Shown here: in pieces, positions 10,075-19,166 of the stretch
Layout of the letters: each line of letters starts with the position of its first letter
How positions within the stretch are numbered: the first letter of the stretch is position 1
From: Methanobacteriota archaeon
GTDB taxonomy: Archaea > Thermoplasmatota > Poseidoniia > Poseidoniales > Thalassarchaeaceae
NCBI GenBank assembly: GCA_002708695.1
Contig: PAOZ01000013.1
Span: forward strand, 1-48,090
Reading direction: 5' to 3'
DNA length: 48,090 bases
Notes under the pieces: generated by a model
Told to the model about the DNA's origin: nothing
Seen by the model: only the letters and a program-made list of their open reading frames with translations
Database searches by the model: none
Position numbers and translations under genes: made by a program

Positions 10075-11328
10075 ATGAGCGCCTCACGAGAGACGGTAAA
10101 TCGAGTATTGAGTGCAGTAGATAGTAGTGGAATCCATTACGGCTCTGGTTTCCCAATGATTGCAAGTGAGAATGTAATTTCTCCAATGGTCCGTCAAGCC
10201 TGCGATAGTGATTTGCATGGTCGTTATGCAGAAGGTCTTCCAGGTAAGCGATATTATCAGGGGTGCGATGATTTTGATACAATTGAATCAATTGGCATTG
10301 ATCTTGCCAAGAAAGTTTTTGATGCTTCATTTGTTAATATTCAACCTACTTCTGGAACGGTGTCGAATATTGCTGCACTGAAGGCTTTGGTTAAACCTGG
10401 AGATAGTATCACTGCGGTTTCAACTGCAGACGGTGGTCATATTTCCCATGCTCAGATGGGTGCCGTTGGTCTCCGAGGTCTTGATTTGCACACATATCCT
10501 TGGGATGCTGATCGAATGGAACCAGATATTGATGCAGCAGCGGCTATGATTAGAGAAGTTAAACCAAAAATGGCATTGTTTGGGGCATCTGTATTTCTGT
10601 TCCCAACTCCTTTGCAGGAACTTGCAGATACAGCACACGAAGTTGGTGCAAAAGTGATGTATGATGGTGCACATGTATTGGGATTGATTGCAGGTGGTGT
10701 CTTCCAAGATCCTCTGAGAGAGGGCGCAGATGTGATGACTGGTTCTTCTCACAAGACTTTTCCTGGTCCTCAAGGCGGTTTTCTAATTTCTAGTAGTGAA
10801 GATGAGAAGTTTCAGAAGAAATTGAATAATGCTGTATTTCCAGGTACAAATTCATCCTATCATCTCCATCATGTGGCTGGAAAAGTTGTGGCTTTGGCTG
10901 AATTCGAAGAATTTGGAACTAAATATGCTCAAGACATAGTTGAAAATGCAAAAATTCTAGCAAGTTCTTTAGCTTCCGAAGGTTTTGATGTCTTAGCAGA
11001 AGATCGAGGTTATACTTCGAGTCATCAAGTTCTAACTCGACATGGAGGCATTGATTCAGGAGCCGGTCGAAAGGCTGCTGCAATTCTTGAGGAAGCAGGT
11101 ATTATCACTAACATGAATATGCTTCCAGGGGATACCAAAGCGATGTCTCCTTCAGGATTACGTCTAGGCGTTCAAGAACTTACTCGGCACGGAATGGGTC
11201 CTCAAGAGATGGAACAAGTAGCAGAATGTTTCCGACGTGCACTGATTGACAATGAAGATCCAAGTAAGGTTAAGGAAACAGTAAAGTCAATCCGATTAGG
11301 ATTCCAAGAGGTGAAATATTGCTTCTAA
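10075..11328 (+). CDS. glyA: Serine hydroxymethyltransferase (glycine hydroxymethyltransferase)
   Basis: 'MIASENVISPMVRQACDSDLHGRYAEGLPGKRYYQGC', 'MYDGAHVLGLIAGGVFQDPLREGADVMTGSSHKTFPGPQGGF' (PLP-lysine motif). Confidence 0.95.
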   Translation: MSASRETVNRVLSAVDSSGIHYGSGFPMIASENVISPMVRQACDSDLHGRYAEGLPGKRYYQGCDDFDTIESIGIDLAKKVFDASFVNIQPTSGTVSNIAALKALVKPGDSITAVSTADGGHISHAQMGAVGLRGLDLHTYPWDADRMEPDIDAAAAMIREVKPKMALFGASVFLFPTPLQELADTAHEVGAKVMYDGAHVLGLIAGGVFQDPLREGADVMTGSSHKTFPGPQGGFLISSSEDEKFQKKLNNAVFPGTNSSYHLHHVAGKVVALAEFEEFGTKYAQDIVENAKILASSLASEGFDVLAEDRGYTSSHQVLTRHGGIDSGAGRKAAAILEEAGIITNMNMLPGDTKAMSPSGLRLGVQELTRHGMGPQEMEQVAECFRRALIDNEDPSKVKETVKSIRLGFQEVKYCF

Positions 11329-11344
11329 GGATTTTATGATTACA

Positions 11345-11704
11345 TCAAATCCAAACATCATTGTCTGCTGTTAGTTTGCCCTTTGAATCACCTGTATTTA
11401 TCACTCCACGGGGTTCAATCAACATAACTTTACATTCATTCTCTGCTTTTGGTTTATGCTTGATTCCTTTGGGTACTACACACATTTCTCCTGCTTCTAG
11501 TGACATGGTATGGTCTTCAAATTCAATCTCCATTTTTCCTTCAATTACCAAGAAAAGCTCGTCTGTATCTGTATGGTCGTGCCAAACGAATTCTCCTTGT
11601 ATTTTTACTAATTTAATTTGATAATCGTTCAACTCTTCCACAATTTTGGGTGTCCAATGTTCGGAGAACAGAGAGAGTTTCTGCTGGAGATTGATTTTGT
11701 TCAT
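11345..11704 (-). CDS. Small cupin-domain protein
   Basis: 119 aa; 'FVWHDHTDTDELFLVIEGKMEIEFEDHTMSLEAGEMCVVPKGIKHKP' is a classical single cupin. Confidence 0.9.
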   Translation of the reverse strand: MNKINLQQKLSLFSEHWTPKIVEELNDYQIKLVKIQGEFVWHDHTDTDELFLVIEGKMEIEFEDHTMSLEAGEMCVVPKGIKHKPKAENECKVMLIEPRGVINTGDSKGKLTADNDVWI

Positions 11705-11771
11705 GAAATCTCTAATCGAATCTATCTCTTGGAATTATCTCAATGAATAGACTCATGAATACAATTTTGAA

Positions 11772-12872
11772 TCATTCTTCTGATTCATGATAAGAATGTT
11801 TACTTCCTACTAAAATTCGAATTAAATGTTCTACTGACCAAGTAATTTTTAATTTTTCATGTATTAGTCCAAAGAGTAACCATATTCCCATGTGGAACAG
11901 AGTTATTCCAAATGCTTCAATCAGTGAAAACTGAGGAAAATAGTCGACAATTTGTCCTAGTAGAGCAAAATGAAGAATATAGATGGTTAAAGATAATCTT
12001 CCTGAAGATGCGAGCAATGAATTGATTTTCTCCATGCTTCTTCTTGATAATCTGAAAATATCCCACAAGAAAATAGTCCATGATGCAGATACCAACACAA
12101 ACCAATGATTTGCTGGGAAGAAAGTAAGCACTGCATCTCCTATTGTTTCGGCCCAATTTGTATCTGTAGATATGGAGATGGCAAGTGTTGCCAATAATGT
12201 GCTAATTGCTAATGATCCACTTCGAGTAAGATGTAGTTTCCAATTTTCGTCGATTTGTTGTGATTCGAGATTGGTTCCAACGAAGAAAAAAGCAATCCAT
12301 GGGAGAAGAGGATAGGTTCCGCTAACAAATGCTAATTGAAACCAGTGAACAATGGACTGCACTTCTATCATTGAATACCAATCAGGACCAGGTTTTAGAT
12401 TGGGGAAAAAGTTGAGAATTATGAGGGTAGAAAATACAACGATTATCGAATTGAGGATTCCATTTGCCCCCTTGTTCCATTTGGTTAATTGAACTTCTAA
12501 TGAAGAAATAAGTGGAGTGATAATTATGCATAAGCCCAACAGAGTCAATATTCCAGGAGAATTCCAATTATATCTTTGAGGCAATAGAAATCCTATGATG
12601 AATTGAAGTAAAATTAACGCAGTTCCTCTTATCAATGTCCATTTGAGAATATCTTCACCATTAGAAATCCTATTTCTTAGCCCTGTGTACAATCCCCATC
12701 CTGCAATTGTAACAAACATAGGTGCAGCCATTCCTCCGATTGCTGCGGAGATATACGCGAGTGGATGAGTAGTAGAAACAGGTGTGGGCAGAAGAGCTGC
12801 TGTATGGACTTGGACCATACATAGAATTGCAAATCCTCTCATTGAATCGACATGATTCAATCTAATCGACAC
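11772..12872 (-). CDS. Polytopic membrane protein, DUF1624/heparan-alpha-glucosaminide N-acetyltransferase-like acyltransferase
   Basis: 'RLNHVDSMRGFAILCMVQVHTAAL' N-terminal motif plus multiple TM segments. ORF opens with TTG at 12914; GTG at 12872 gives a non-overlapping start immediately after the deoA stop. Confidence 0.75.
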   Translation of the reverse strand: MSIRLNHVDSMRGFAILCMVQVHTAALLPTPVSTTHPLAYISAAIGGMAAPMFVTIAGWGLYTGLRNRISNGEDILKWTLIRGTALILLQFIIGFLLPQRYNWNSPGILTLLGLCIIITPLISSLEVQLTKWNKGANGILNSIIVVFSTLIILNFFPNLKPGPDWYSMIEVQSIVHWFQLAFVSGTYPLLPWIAFFFVGTNLESQQIDENWKLHLTRSGSLAISTLLATLAISISTDTNWAETIGDAVLTFFPANHWFVLVSASWTIFLWDIFRLSRRSMEKINSLLASSGRLSLTIYILHFALLGQIVDYFPQFSLIEAFGITLFHMGIWLLFGLIHEKLKITWSVEHLIRILVGSKHSYHESEE

Positions 12873-12876
12873 ACTT

Positions 12877-14211
12877 TCACCTAATCCACTCGTGAATTCG
12901 ACTTTCTGGTTCAAAATCAGAATCCGTAATTTGGATTGATTCTTTTATTTTCTCCACCATTTTGTTACTTAATTGCCCTCTATGGTGGGCTGTAATCCAT
13001 ATCTCTCCTTCCTCAATTGATTGCCCTAATTCTACATTCAATAGGAAACCAACGGAATGGTCGATTACATCATTAATCTTTTTTCTGCCTGCTCCTAAAT
13101 CTAATGCAACTAATGCTAACTTCATCGCATCAATATCTGAAATAGTACCAGAGATAGAAGATGCAATTTCTGTTGTATTTAATTCTGGATCCAATAGTCC
13201 TAATGCTAAACATAGGCTATGTTCTGATTCAAAAACTGATGAATCAACTCCTTGAGATTCTGCCATTTGAATGAAACATTGGAGTGCAGATCCGTCATGT
13301 AAAGAATCTTGAATCATTACAAATCCGATTTCAGCATCTTTTGCGATTCCAGTTGCATGTAACAATTCTCCTCCTTGAGCACAAACTAGTTCTTCTAAAT
13401 CCCATGGCCCATTTCCACGCATAGTTTCAATTGATTCCAGAATTTCAAGTGAATTTCCAATGGCACTTCCGATTGGTTGATCCATTGTGGTTAAGACTGC
13501 GGAGGTTTTGATTCCACATCGATTTGAAGCATCTACCATTGCGGCGGCTAACTCTCTAGCATCCTTCTTTTCTTTCATGAATGCAGCCCTTCCAAACTTA
13601 ACATCCAAAACTAAGGCATCTAAGGATTCAGCCGCTTTTTTTGAAATTATACTACTTGTGATTAGAGGTAAACTTGCTACCGTTCCACTTACATCGCGAA
13701 TCGCATACATCCTACGATCTGCTGGAACTAAATCTTCAGTTTGTCCAACCATTGAAATCCCTATATCTGAGACTTGTGTAATAATGTCCTCAATAGATAA
13801 TTGCACATTGAATCCAGGGAGACTCTCTAATTTATCCAATGTTCCTCCAGTATGTCCAAGCCCCCTTCCTGATATCATTGGAATTTTTAGGCCACAAGAA
13901 GTTAGAGCCGGTGCGAGTGGAATGGATACCTTGTCCCCTACACCTCCAGTACTATGTTTGTCAACAACAAGGTGTTTCCATTCTTCAGGCCATTCTAAGC
14001 ATCTTCCACTGAATCGCATTGAATCGGTCAATGCAGCAGTTTGTTCAGGTCCAAGTCCAAAATCAAAAATCGATTTTAGAACTCTTTCTACCTCTGAATC
14101 GTTCCAACGTTTTGATTCTTGATCTGAGATTACATTTTCAACAAATTCTCGAATATTTTCTGGTGTTACTGTTCCTTCTTGGATACTTTTCGATAATGAT
14201 TCAGAATTCAT
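12877..14211 (-). CDS. deoA: Thymidine/pyrimidine-nucleoside phosphorylase
   Basis: 'VVDKHSTGGVGDKVSIPLAPALTSCGLKIPMISGRGLGHTGGTLDKLESLPGFN' is the family signature; ATG at 14211 (MNSESLSKSI...) avoids overlap with the upstream gene. Confidence 0.9.
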   Translation of the reverse strand: MNSESLSKSIQEGTVTPENIREFVENVISDQESKRWNDSEVERVLKSIFDFGLGPEQTAALTDSMRFSGRCLEWPEEWKHLVVDKHSTGGVGDKVSIPLAPALTSCGLKIPMISGRGLGHTGGTLDKLESLPGFNVQLSIEDIITQVSDIGISMVGQTEDLVPADRRMYAIRDVSGTVASLPLITSSIISKKAAESLDALVLDVKFGRAAFMKEKKDARELAAAMVDASNRCGIKTSAVLTTMDQPIGSAIGNSLEILESIETMRGNGPWDLEELVCAQGGELLHATGIAKDAEIGFVMIQDSLHDGSALQCFIQMAESQGVDSSVFESEHSLCLALGLLDPELNTTEIASSISGTISDIDAMKLALVALDLGAGRKKINDVIDHSVGFLLNVELGQSIEEGEIWITAHHRGQLSNKMVEKIKESIQITDSDFEPESRIHEWIR

Positions 14212-14215
14212 CGTC

Positions 14216-17200
14216 TCACTCGCCGAACTCTTGTTCGTATTTTGATTGAAGTTGTTCCATTGTCCAGCCTGCATTTAGATGAGATTGAACAAAATCATGT
14301 GACCATTCATTAAATGCAAATCCGTCTAACTTTGGTGCTCCAAATACTCCATCGTCTTTACCTTCAGTCACATCTCTAGCTTCATTTCCTCCAGAACCAA
14401 CACTCGTCCCATCAAGGATTACTGCTCCAGAGGATTCTTCACTTGATTCGGTTGAAATTTCTGTTTCTGAGAAAACATAACCTGTGTCGTCTTCTAGTAC
14501 TTCATCAATGAATCCTTCATCATCTTTCATCATGGTTAATGCAAGGGCGATACCAAGAGTAATGCCCGATAATATAACCAAACCAAGAAGTACCTTTGCG
14601 GCCGTTGAATCTAATGGATCTTCTCTTAGCCCAAATGCCCCACCTGGATCATTATCATCCGAATTATCTGTTGTAGAATTTACACTATCTTGATTGTCAA
14701 TTGGTGTGTTTGTTGAAGTCATTGTACAACCGAATTCGATAGAATCTTCAAACCCGTCATTGTCTGCATCAGGCATATTCATTGCATCTGTCGGACTAAC
14801 ACTTCGTTCTACAGCTAGAGATAATTCTGCTGAATCTTCAATACAATCTCCATCAGTATCTTTGGAGAATGGGTCACCATCATAATTTGATTCTTGAAGA
14901 TTGGATAATCCGTCTCCATCCCAATCTTGAGATTGTTCTGCTAACGGACTACCTGGGACGATGGATGAAGTTCTGTTTAGTCCACGTTTTATCTCATACC
15001 AATCAGGCATGCCATCGCCATCTGTGTCTGTTAAATCATCCAATCGATTCCAATCCTGTTCAAATGAAAATTCGAATGCAGAAGCTATTGGTGGCTGATG
15101 AATAATAATACCCATTTCTCTATTTCTTAATGCACTATTGCTTCCCCAATTAATACTGGAAATAAGTACTGATTTTCCGTCAATAATCACTCCTTTATTG
15201 TGTAATTTTGTGATACTATCTCCACTAGACATCAAAATAGCAGTAGTATCTGCCCCTAATGTTCTATTCCAATGGTTGTTGACCAGATTTAGTACATCTC
15301 TATCATCGAATGGGTCATCAGTGTAATATCCATTTAGGAGTAATCGAATGGTTACATTCCTCTCTATTGCGGCTCTTTCAAGTGCAGCAAGTAGAGGATT
15401 ATCGCCATACCCCCATCCCCATCCATCTTGGAAATATTGTACAGATAAATCGATTGATTGATCCGCTGAATCAATCATATCTACTAGGCCACCTATACAA
15501 TCGTCTGGACAGGTAAGTAATTGTCCAGTAAATGGTCCACTGTATACTGTTCCTGTAGTGTTTTGTGGAACTGTATTTATTAGGTTGAAAAGGGGGTCTA
15601 ATTCTGGAGTAACCCAATTAGATGGAGTACCTAATGATGAGTCATTAGGATTGAACTCTTGAATGTGAAGGTGACTAGTATTTTCATCCCATAACATTCG
15701 ACTGAGAACAATCTGTGCAGTTGCTGAATCATCAATGAAGACTGACCATTCTCTATTCCCATATCCATCTGTTGGGAAACTACTACTCTTCCAATTGCCA
15801 CTAGACATCCAAACAGATGTTTGATCACGAACTGCAACTTTAGAGTGTATGTAGCGATATGGTCCTTCAGGAGATGATGCTGATGGGGGGTCCACCATCC
15901 ACAAAACAGTGGCTCCAGCATTATGCAAATCGGATGCAATCCCTCGACTAGTTTCCATATTGTCCCACGAACTGTATACCCCTCCCTCTAGGAGAACAGT
16001 AACTTCGACTCCTCTTTCTATTGCGTTTTGCAGAGCTTTCGAAAGTTCAGGACTAGTGAATTCGTAAAGGTGAACATGTATTTCTGTTTGTGCGCCATTA
16101 ATCCAGTTCACTAAATCAATAAACGCATTTTCTGGAGAAATTGATGTAGTGATGTTGCCAACTCCTGAGAATCCACCTCCATCACAAAATAGTGATGCGC
16201 CCATTCTTAGCCATCGAATTTCCCAGTCTGCAGCAGAATCTGTATCTGGCATTTCTGAACAGCCATCTCCTCGCATCAAAATCAAGCCGGTAGTATCAGC
16301 ACTTTCAGGAGGAGAGATAGAAGACCCAGTCCATCCAGTAATCATAGGATCTCCTTCTCCATAAACAAGAGAATCAACTACTGTTCCGTCTGGAGCTACG
16401 AGTTGAAATGAACCGCCATTATTTGGTAACCAAGGCATATTGTACATCACATCACTGCCTCCATAGGCCTCGATTGCTGCATCTTCGAGTAAGTGACTTG
16501 GGTCTGAGGTAATAATTGCAGAATCGCCTGGAGGAAGAATCAACCTTCGGAATGTGTCATTCCATGGTTCTGCTTCATTACGTTGTCTGCTGATATTCCA
16601 TCCTGCCAAGTCTATTGTTTGAGTTCCAATATTTCGGAGCTCAAACCAGTCATGCCCTCTAGTATCTACTTCACCAAACATGATTCTGCTGAATTTGATT
16701 GATAATGTTCCATCCCATTCTTCTGGGACAGGATTTTCTAAGCCCGGTGAAGGACTCAAAGTCGGGCTCCATCCAAATCGTGGTTCTATCGAGATGCATG
16801 GTTCAGATGACAACCAGTAAACAGTTTGAATCATTGTCCCATCTGGGTTCATTAGTTGAATTGTATCTCCAAAGTTATCCATAAACGCCTCTTCAGGCCT
16901 CAATACTGCATATTCTCCAGGTAGAATAGTCATCGAATTTCTATTCCATAATTGGTCTACGGTTACTAACATTCCAGTTCCATCTTCATCTAGGACATGC
17001 CATCTACTCAAATCGATTGAAGCACTACCGTTGTTTTTGACTTCAAGCCATTCGCCTAAAATTCCTACTGAGTCAGAACCAGATATACCACATTGAGGCA
17101 TTATTTCTGTTATGATTAAATCAGATATCCCAGTATATGGGTTATCAAAATCAGGATTTTCTTGTCCGGGGGAAGGAGAAGGAGCGTATATCCAAGAAGA

Positions 17201-19105
17201 TGCAGAATTATTTGCGACCATTGCTGCTCCAGGTAGTGCTGTATTGTAGACAAGTGTGTTTACAGGATTTCCTAATGCATCATGAAGACTAATTGAACCT
17301 CCATTGTTGGAAAGCCAGAATGAAGAAGGGTCATTTGCCGTAACAATTGCATATTCCCCTGATTCTAATGTTAAATCAGATGTTGTGGATGAATCCAAGG
17401 GTAGAGTACTTCCACTCATTATTGACCATCCGGTAAGGTCAACAGCTGAACTTCCATTGTTCATTATTTCAATAAATTCGCCGGTTCCTTGTAATGTCTC
17501 AGCAGTATCATTTCCAAATGGATTCGGAAGTATTTCTGTCATGATTACTTGATAAGATCCTCCAGTATTACTTGATTGATCAGGGTTTGCTGCAGCCGGA
17601 GTCGGAGAGGTTGACAATGTCCATCCATTTACGGGGTCTCCAGCAAACGGAGTTAATGTTCTACCTGACTGAATCGAGGTTTGCCATGTTAAAGTTTGAA
17701 CTATATCTCCCACTGGATCGATTAGAGATACAGTGTCTCCAATAGAGCGTATAATTTCTACTCCTGTTCCATTTAATTGTACTACTCCATAATCTCCTGG
17801 TCCTAATCCTTGAGGGATGGCCATTGAGCATGAACAATCAACAAGAGAATCAGTCAGATCTATGTGGCCTCCAGTGCCAGTAATTATACTAAATCCTGAA
17901 AGTCCTACTCCAGTATCTTCATCTGGATGTACTCTAAATTCAATCCATTCTCCATTTGGATATGGTTGATCATTTTGTGTTGCATTCACCATTATCTCGT
18001 TAATCGCTAAAGCACTGCTCCCATTGACTGTTAGAGCATCTAGTTGCCCAGGAGTTGGGAAAAGAGCATTTTGCCAAGTTAACCCATTGCTAGAACGCAC
18101 AATAGAGTGCCCAGGTCTGGTTTGAGGATAAGTTGCCTCATCCGTAATCGAACCATTTGGAAGATAGATTACTAAGTCATCACCTCCATTATTCAAGAAT
18201 CCAAATTGCCCAGATGATGCATTTATTGCGACAATCCTTCGTTCTCCAGGTTCAATATGGCTAGATGTAGGTAGATTACTATTGTATCCAACTAAGTGAC
18301 TCTCATTCAGTGAAATATTATTGCTTGATGCATCTCTAACATAATATCCTGCTAAGTCAATTGTCTGAGAAGCAGTGTTTTCTAATTCAAACCATTCTCC
18401 TCCTGGCCACATATCTGTATCTAGTGTAAAGAAAGGGTCTGCCATGACTTCTCGAATCCTGATGCCTGAATCGTGATATGTAGGCACATTTCCTCCAGCA
18501 TTAGCACTTCCTGGAGTTAATGAGGTTGCTTCAATCCAGTCAGAAGTTGGGTCTGATGTATTTTCAATCAATGACACACCTTCTGTTGGTCTAGGTGTCC
18601 AAGTAACTGTGTGAACTGTTGTTCCACTTGGTGTTTTTAGTGTTACAAGTCCGTTTGTATTAATTAAACAAAGTCCACATGAACCACCATTACCATTTCT
18701 TGCCATTACTATGTAGTCGCCTGGAGGGACATTGAGGTCAGTTGCACCCGATGGATAAACCACATAGGGAGTGGTCATTGGGAGAGCACGACTATTGTGG
18801 TCCTGAATAGTCCAAGTTGAAAGATCTACAGTTGAAGTCCCAGAGTTGTGAATTTCTACCCATTCTCCACTGGTCCAATCTGAAGGTCCTACTGCATCGG
18901 TCTCTCCCCCAAATGCATTCACAAGAACTTCAGAAATACATACATCTCCAATACAAGCAGTAGACCTTGAATTTGTATTTGTTCCTTCATTTTCGGGGTT
19001 CAGTTTTTCTATTTCATTTGTTGGTTGCCATGTAGCTAGTGCTGAAGAAAGGAAGAGGAATCCAATCATCACGGACAGAATTCTAGGACCCAATACGGAC
19101 GTCAT
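14216..19105 (-). CDS. Giant secreted protein with about six lamin-tail (LTD) domains, a two-HKD phospholipase D-like domain, a Ca-binding D/G-rich segment, a C-terminal TM and a cytoplasmic tail
   Basis: LTD motifs 'GEWVEIHNSGTSTVDLSTWTIQD', 'GEWFELENTASQTIDLAGYYVRD', 'GEFIEIMNNGSSAVDLTGWSI', 'GEWLEVKNNGSASIDLSRWHV', 'HDWFELRNIGTQTIDLAGWNI'; PLD motifs 'YIHSKVAVRDQTSVWMSSGNW' and 'LHNKGVIIDGKSVLISSINW'. Confidence 0.92.
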   Translation of the reverse strand: MTSVLGPRILSVMIGFLFLSSALATWQPTNEIEKLNPENEGTNTNSRSTACIGDVCISEVLVNAFGGETDAVGPSDWTSGEWVEIHNSGTSTVDLSTWTIQDHNSRALPMTTPYVVYPSGATDLNVPPGDYIVMARNGNGGSCGLCLINTNGLVTLKTPSGTTVHTVTWTPRPTEGVSLIENTSDPTSDWIEATSLTPGSANAGGNVPTYHDSGIRIREVMADPFFTLDTDMWPGGEWFELENTASQTIDLAGYYVRDASSNNISLNESHLVGYNSNLPTSSHIEPGERRIVAINASSGQFGFLNNGGDDLVIYLPNGSITDEATYPQTRPGHSIVRSSNGLTWQNALFPTPGQLDALTVNGSSALAINEIMVNATQNDQPYPNGEWIEFRVHPDEDTGVGLSGFSIITGTGGHIDLTDSLVDCSCSMAIPQGLGPGDYGVVQLNGTGVEIIRSIGDTVSLIDPVGDIVQTLTWQTSIQSGRTLTPFAGDPVNGWTLSTSPTPAAANPDQSSNTGGSYQVIMTEILPNPFGNDTAETLQGTGEFIEIMNNGSSAVDLTGWSIMSGSTLPLDSSTTSDLTLESGEYAIVTANDPSSFWLSNNGGSISLHDALGNPVNTLVYNTALPGAAMVANNSASSWIYAPSPSPGQENPDFDNPYTGISDLIITEIMPQCGISGSDSVGILGEWLEVKNNGSASIDLSRWHVLDEDGTGMLVTVDQLWNRNSMTILPGEYAVLRPEEAFMDNFGDTIQLMNPDGTMIQTVYWLSSEPCISIEPRFGWSPTLSPSPGLENPVPEEWDGTLSIKFSRIMFGEVDTRGHDWFELRNIGTQTIDLAGWNISRQRNEAEPWNDTFRRLILPPGDSAIITSDPSHLLEDAAIEAYGGSDVMYNMPWLPNNGGSFQLVAPDGTVVDSLVYGEGDPMITGWTGSSISPPESADTTGLILMRGDGCSEMPDTDSAADWEIRWLRMGASLFCDGGGFSGVGNITTSISPENAFIDLVNWINGAQTEIHVHLYEFTSPELSKALQNAIERGVEVTVLLEGGVYSSWDNMETSRGIASDLHNAGATVLWMVDPPSASSPEGPYRYIHSKVAVRDQTSVWMSSGNWKSSSFPTDGYGNREWSVFIDDSATAQIVLSRMLWDENTSHLHIQEFNPNDSSLGTPSNWVTPELDPLFNLINTVPQNTTGTVYSGPFTGQLLTCPDDCIGGLVDMIDSADQSIDLSVQYFQDGWGWGYGDNPLLAALERAAIERNVTIRLLLNGYYTDDPFDDRDVLNLVNNHWNRTLGADTTAILMSSGDSITKLHNKGVIIDGKSVLISSINWGSNSALRNREMGIIIHQPPIASAFEFSFEQDWNRLDDLTDTDGDGMPDWYEIKRGLNRTSSIVPGSPLAEQSQDWDGDGLSNLQESNYDGDPFSKDTDGDCIEDSAELSLAVERSVSPTDAMNMPDADNDGFEDSIEFGCTMTSTNTPIDNQDSVNSTTDNSDDNDPGGAFGLREDPLDSTAAKVLLGLVILSGITLGIALALTMMKDDEGFIDEVLEDDTGYVFSETEISTESSEESSGAVILDGTSVGSGGNEARDVTEGKDDGVFGAPKLDGFAFNEWSHDFVQSHLNAGWTMEQLQSKYEQEFGE

Positions 19106-19166
19106 TATTCATTTCAGGATAAATCTAGGTATTGAGGTTGATGTAATATGAATCACATTCATTTTT

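Noticed and set aside
13487-14122. 211-aa plus-strand ORF antisense to deoA
   Set aside because: Mirror ORF of a conserved enzyme gene; no independent evidence.
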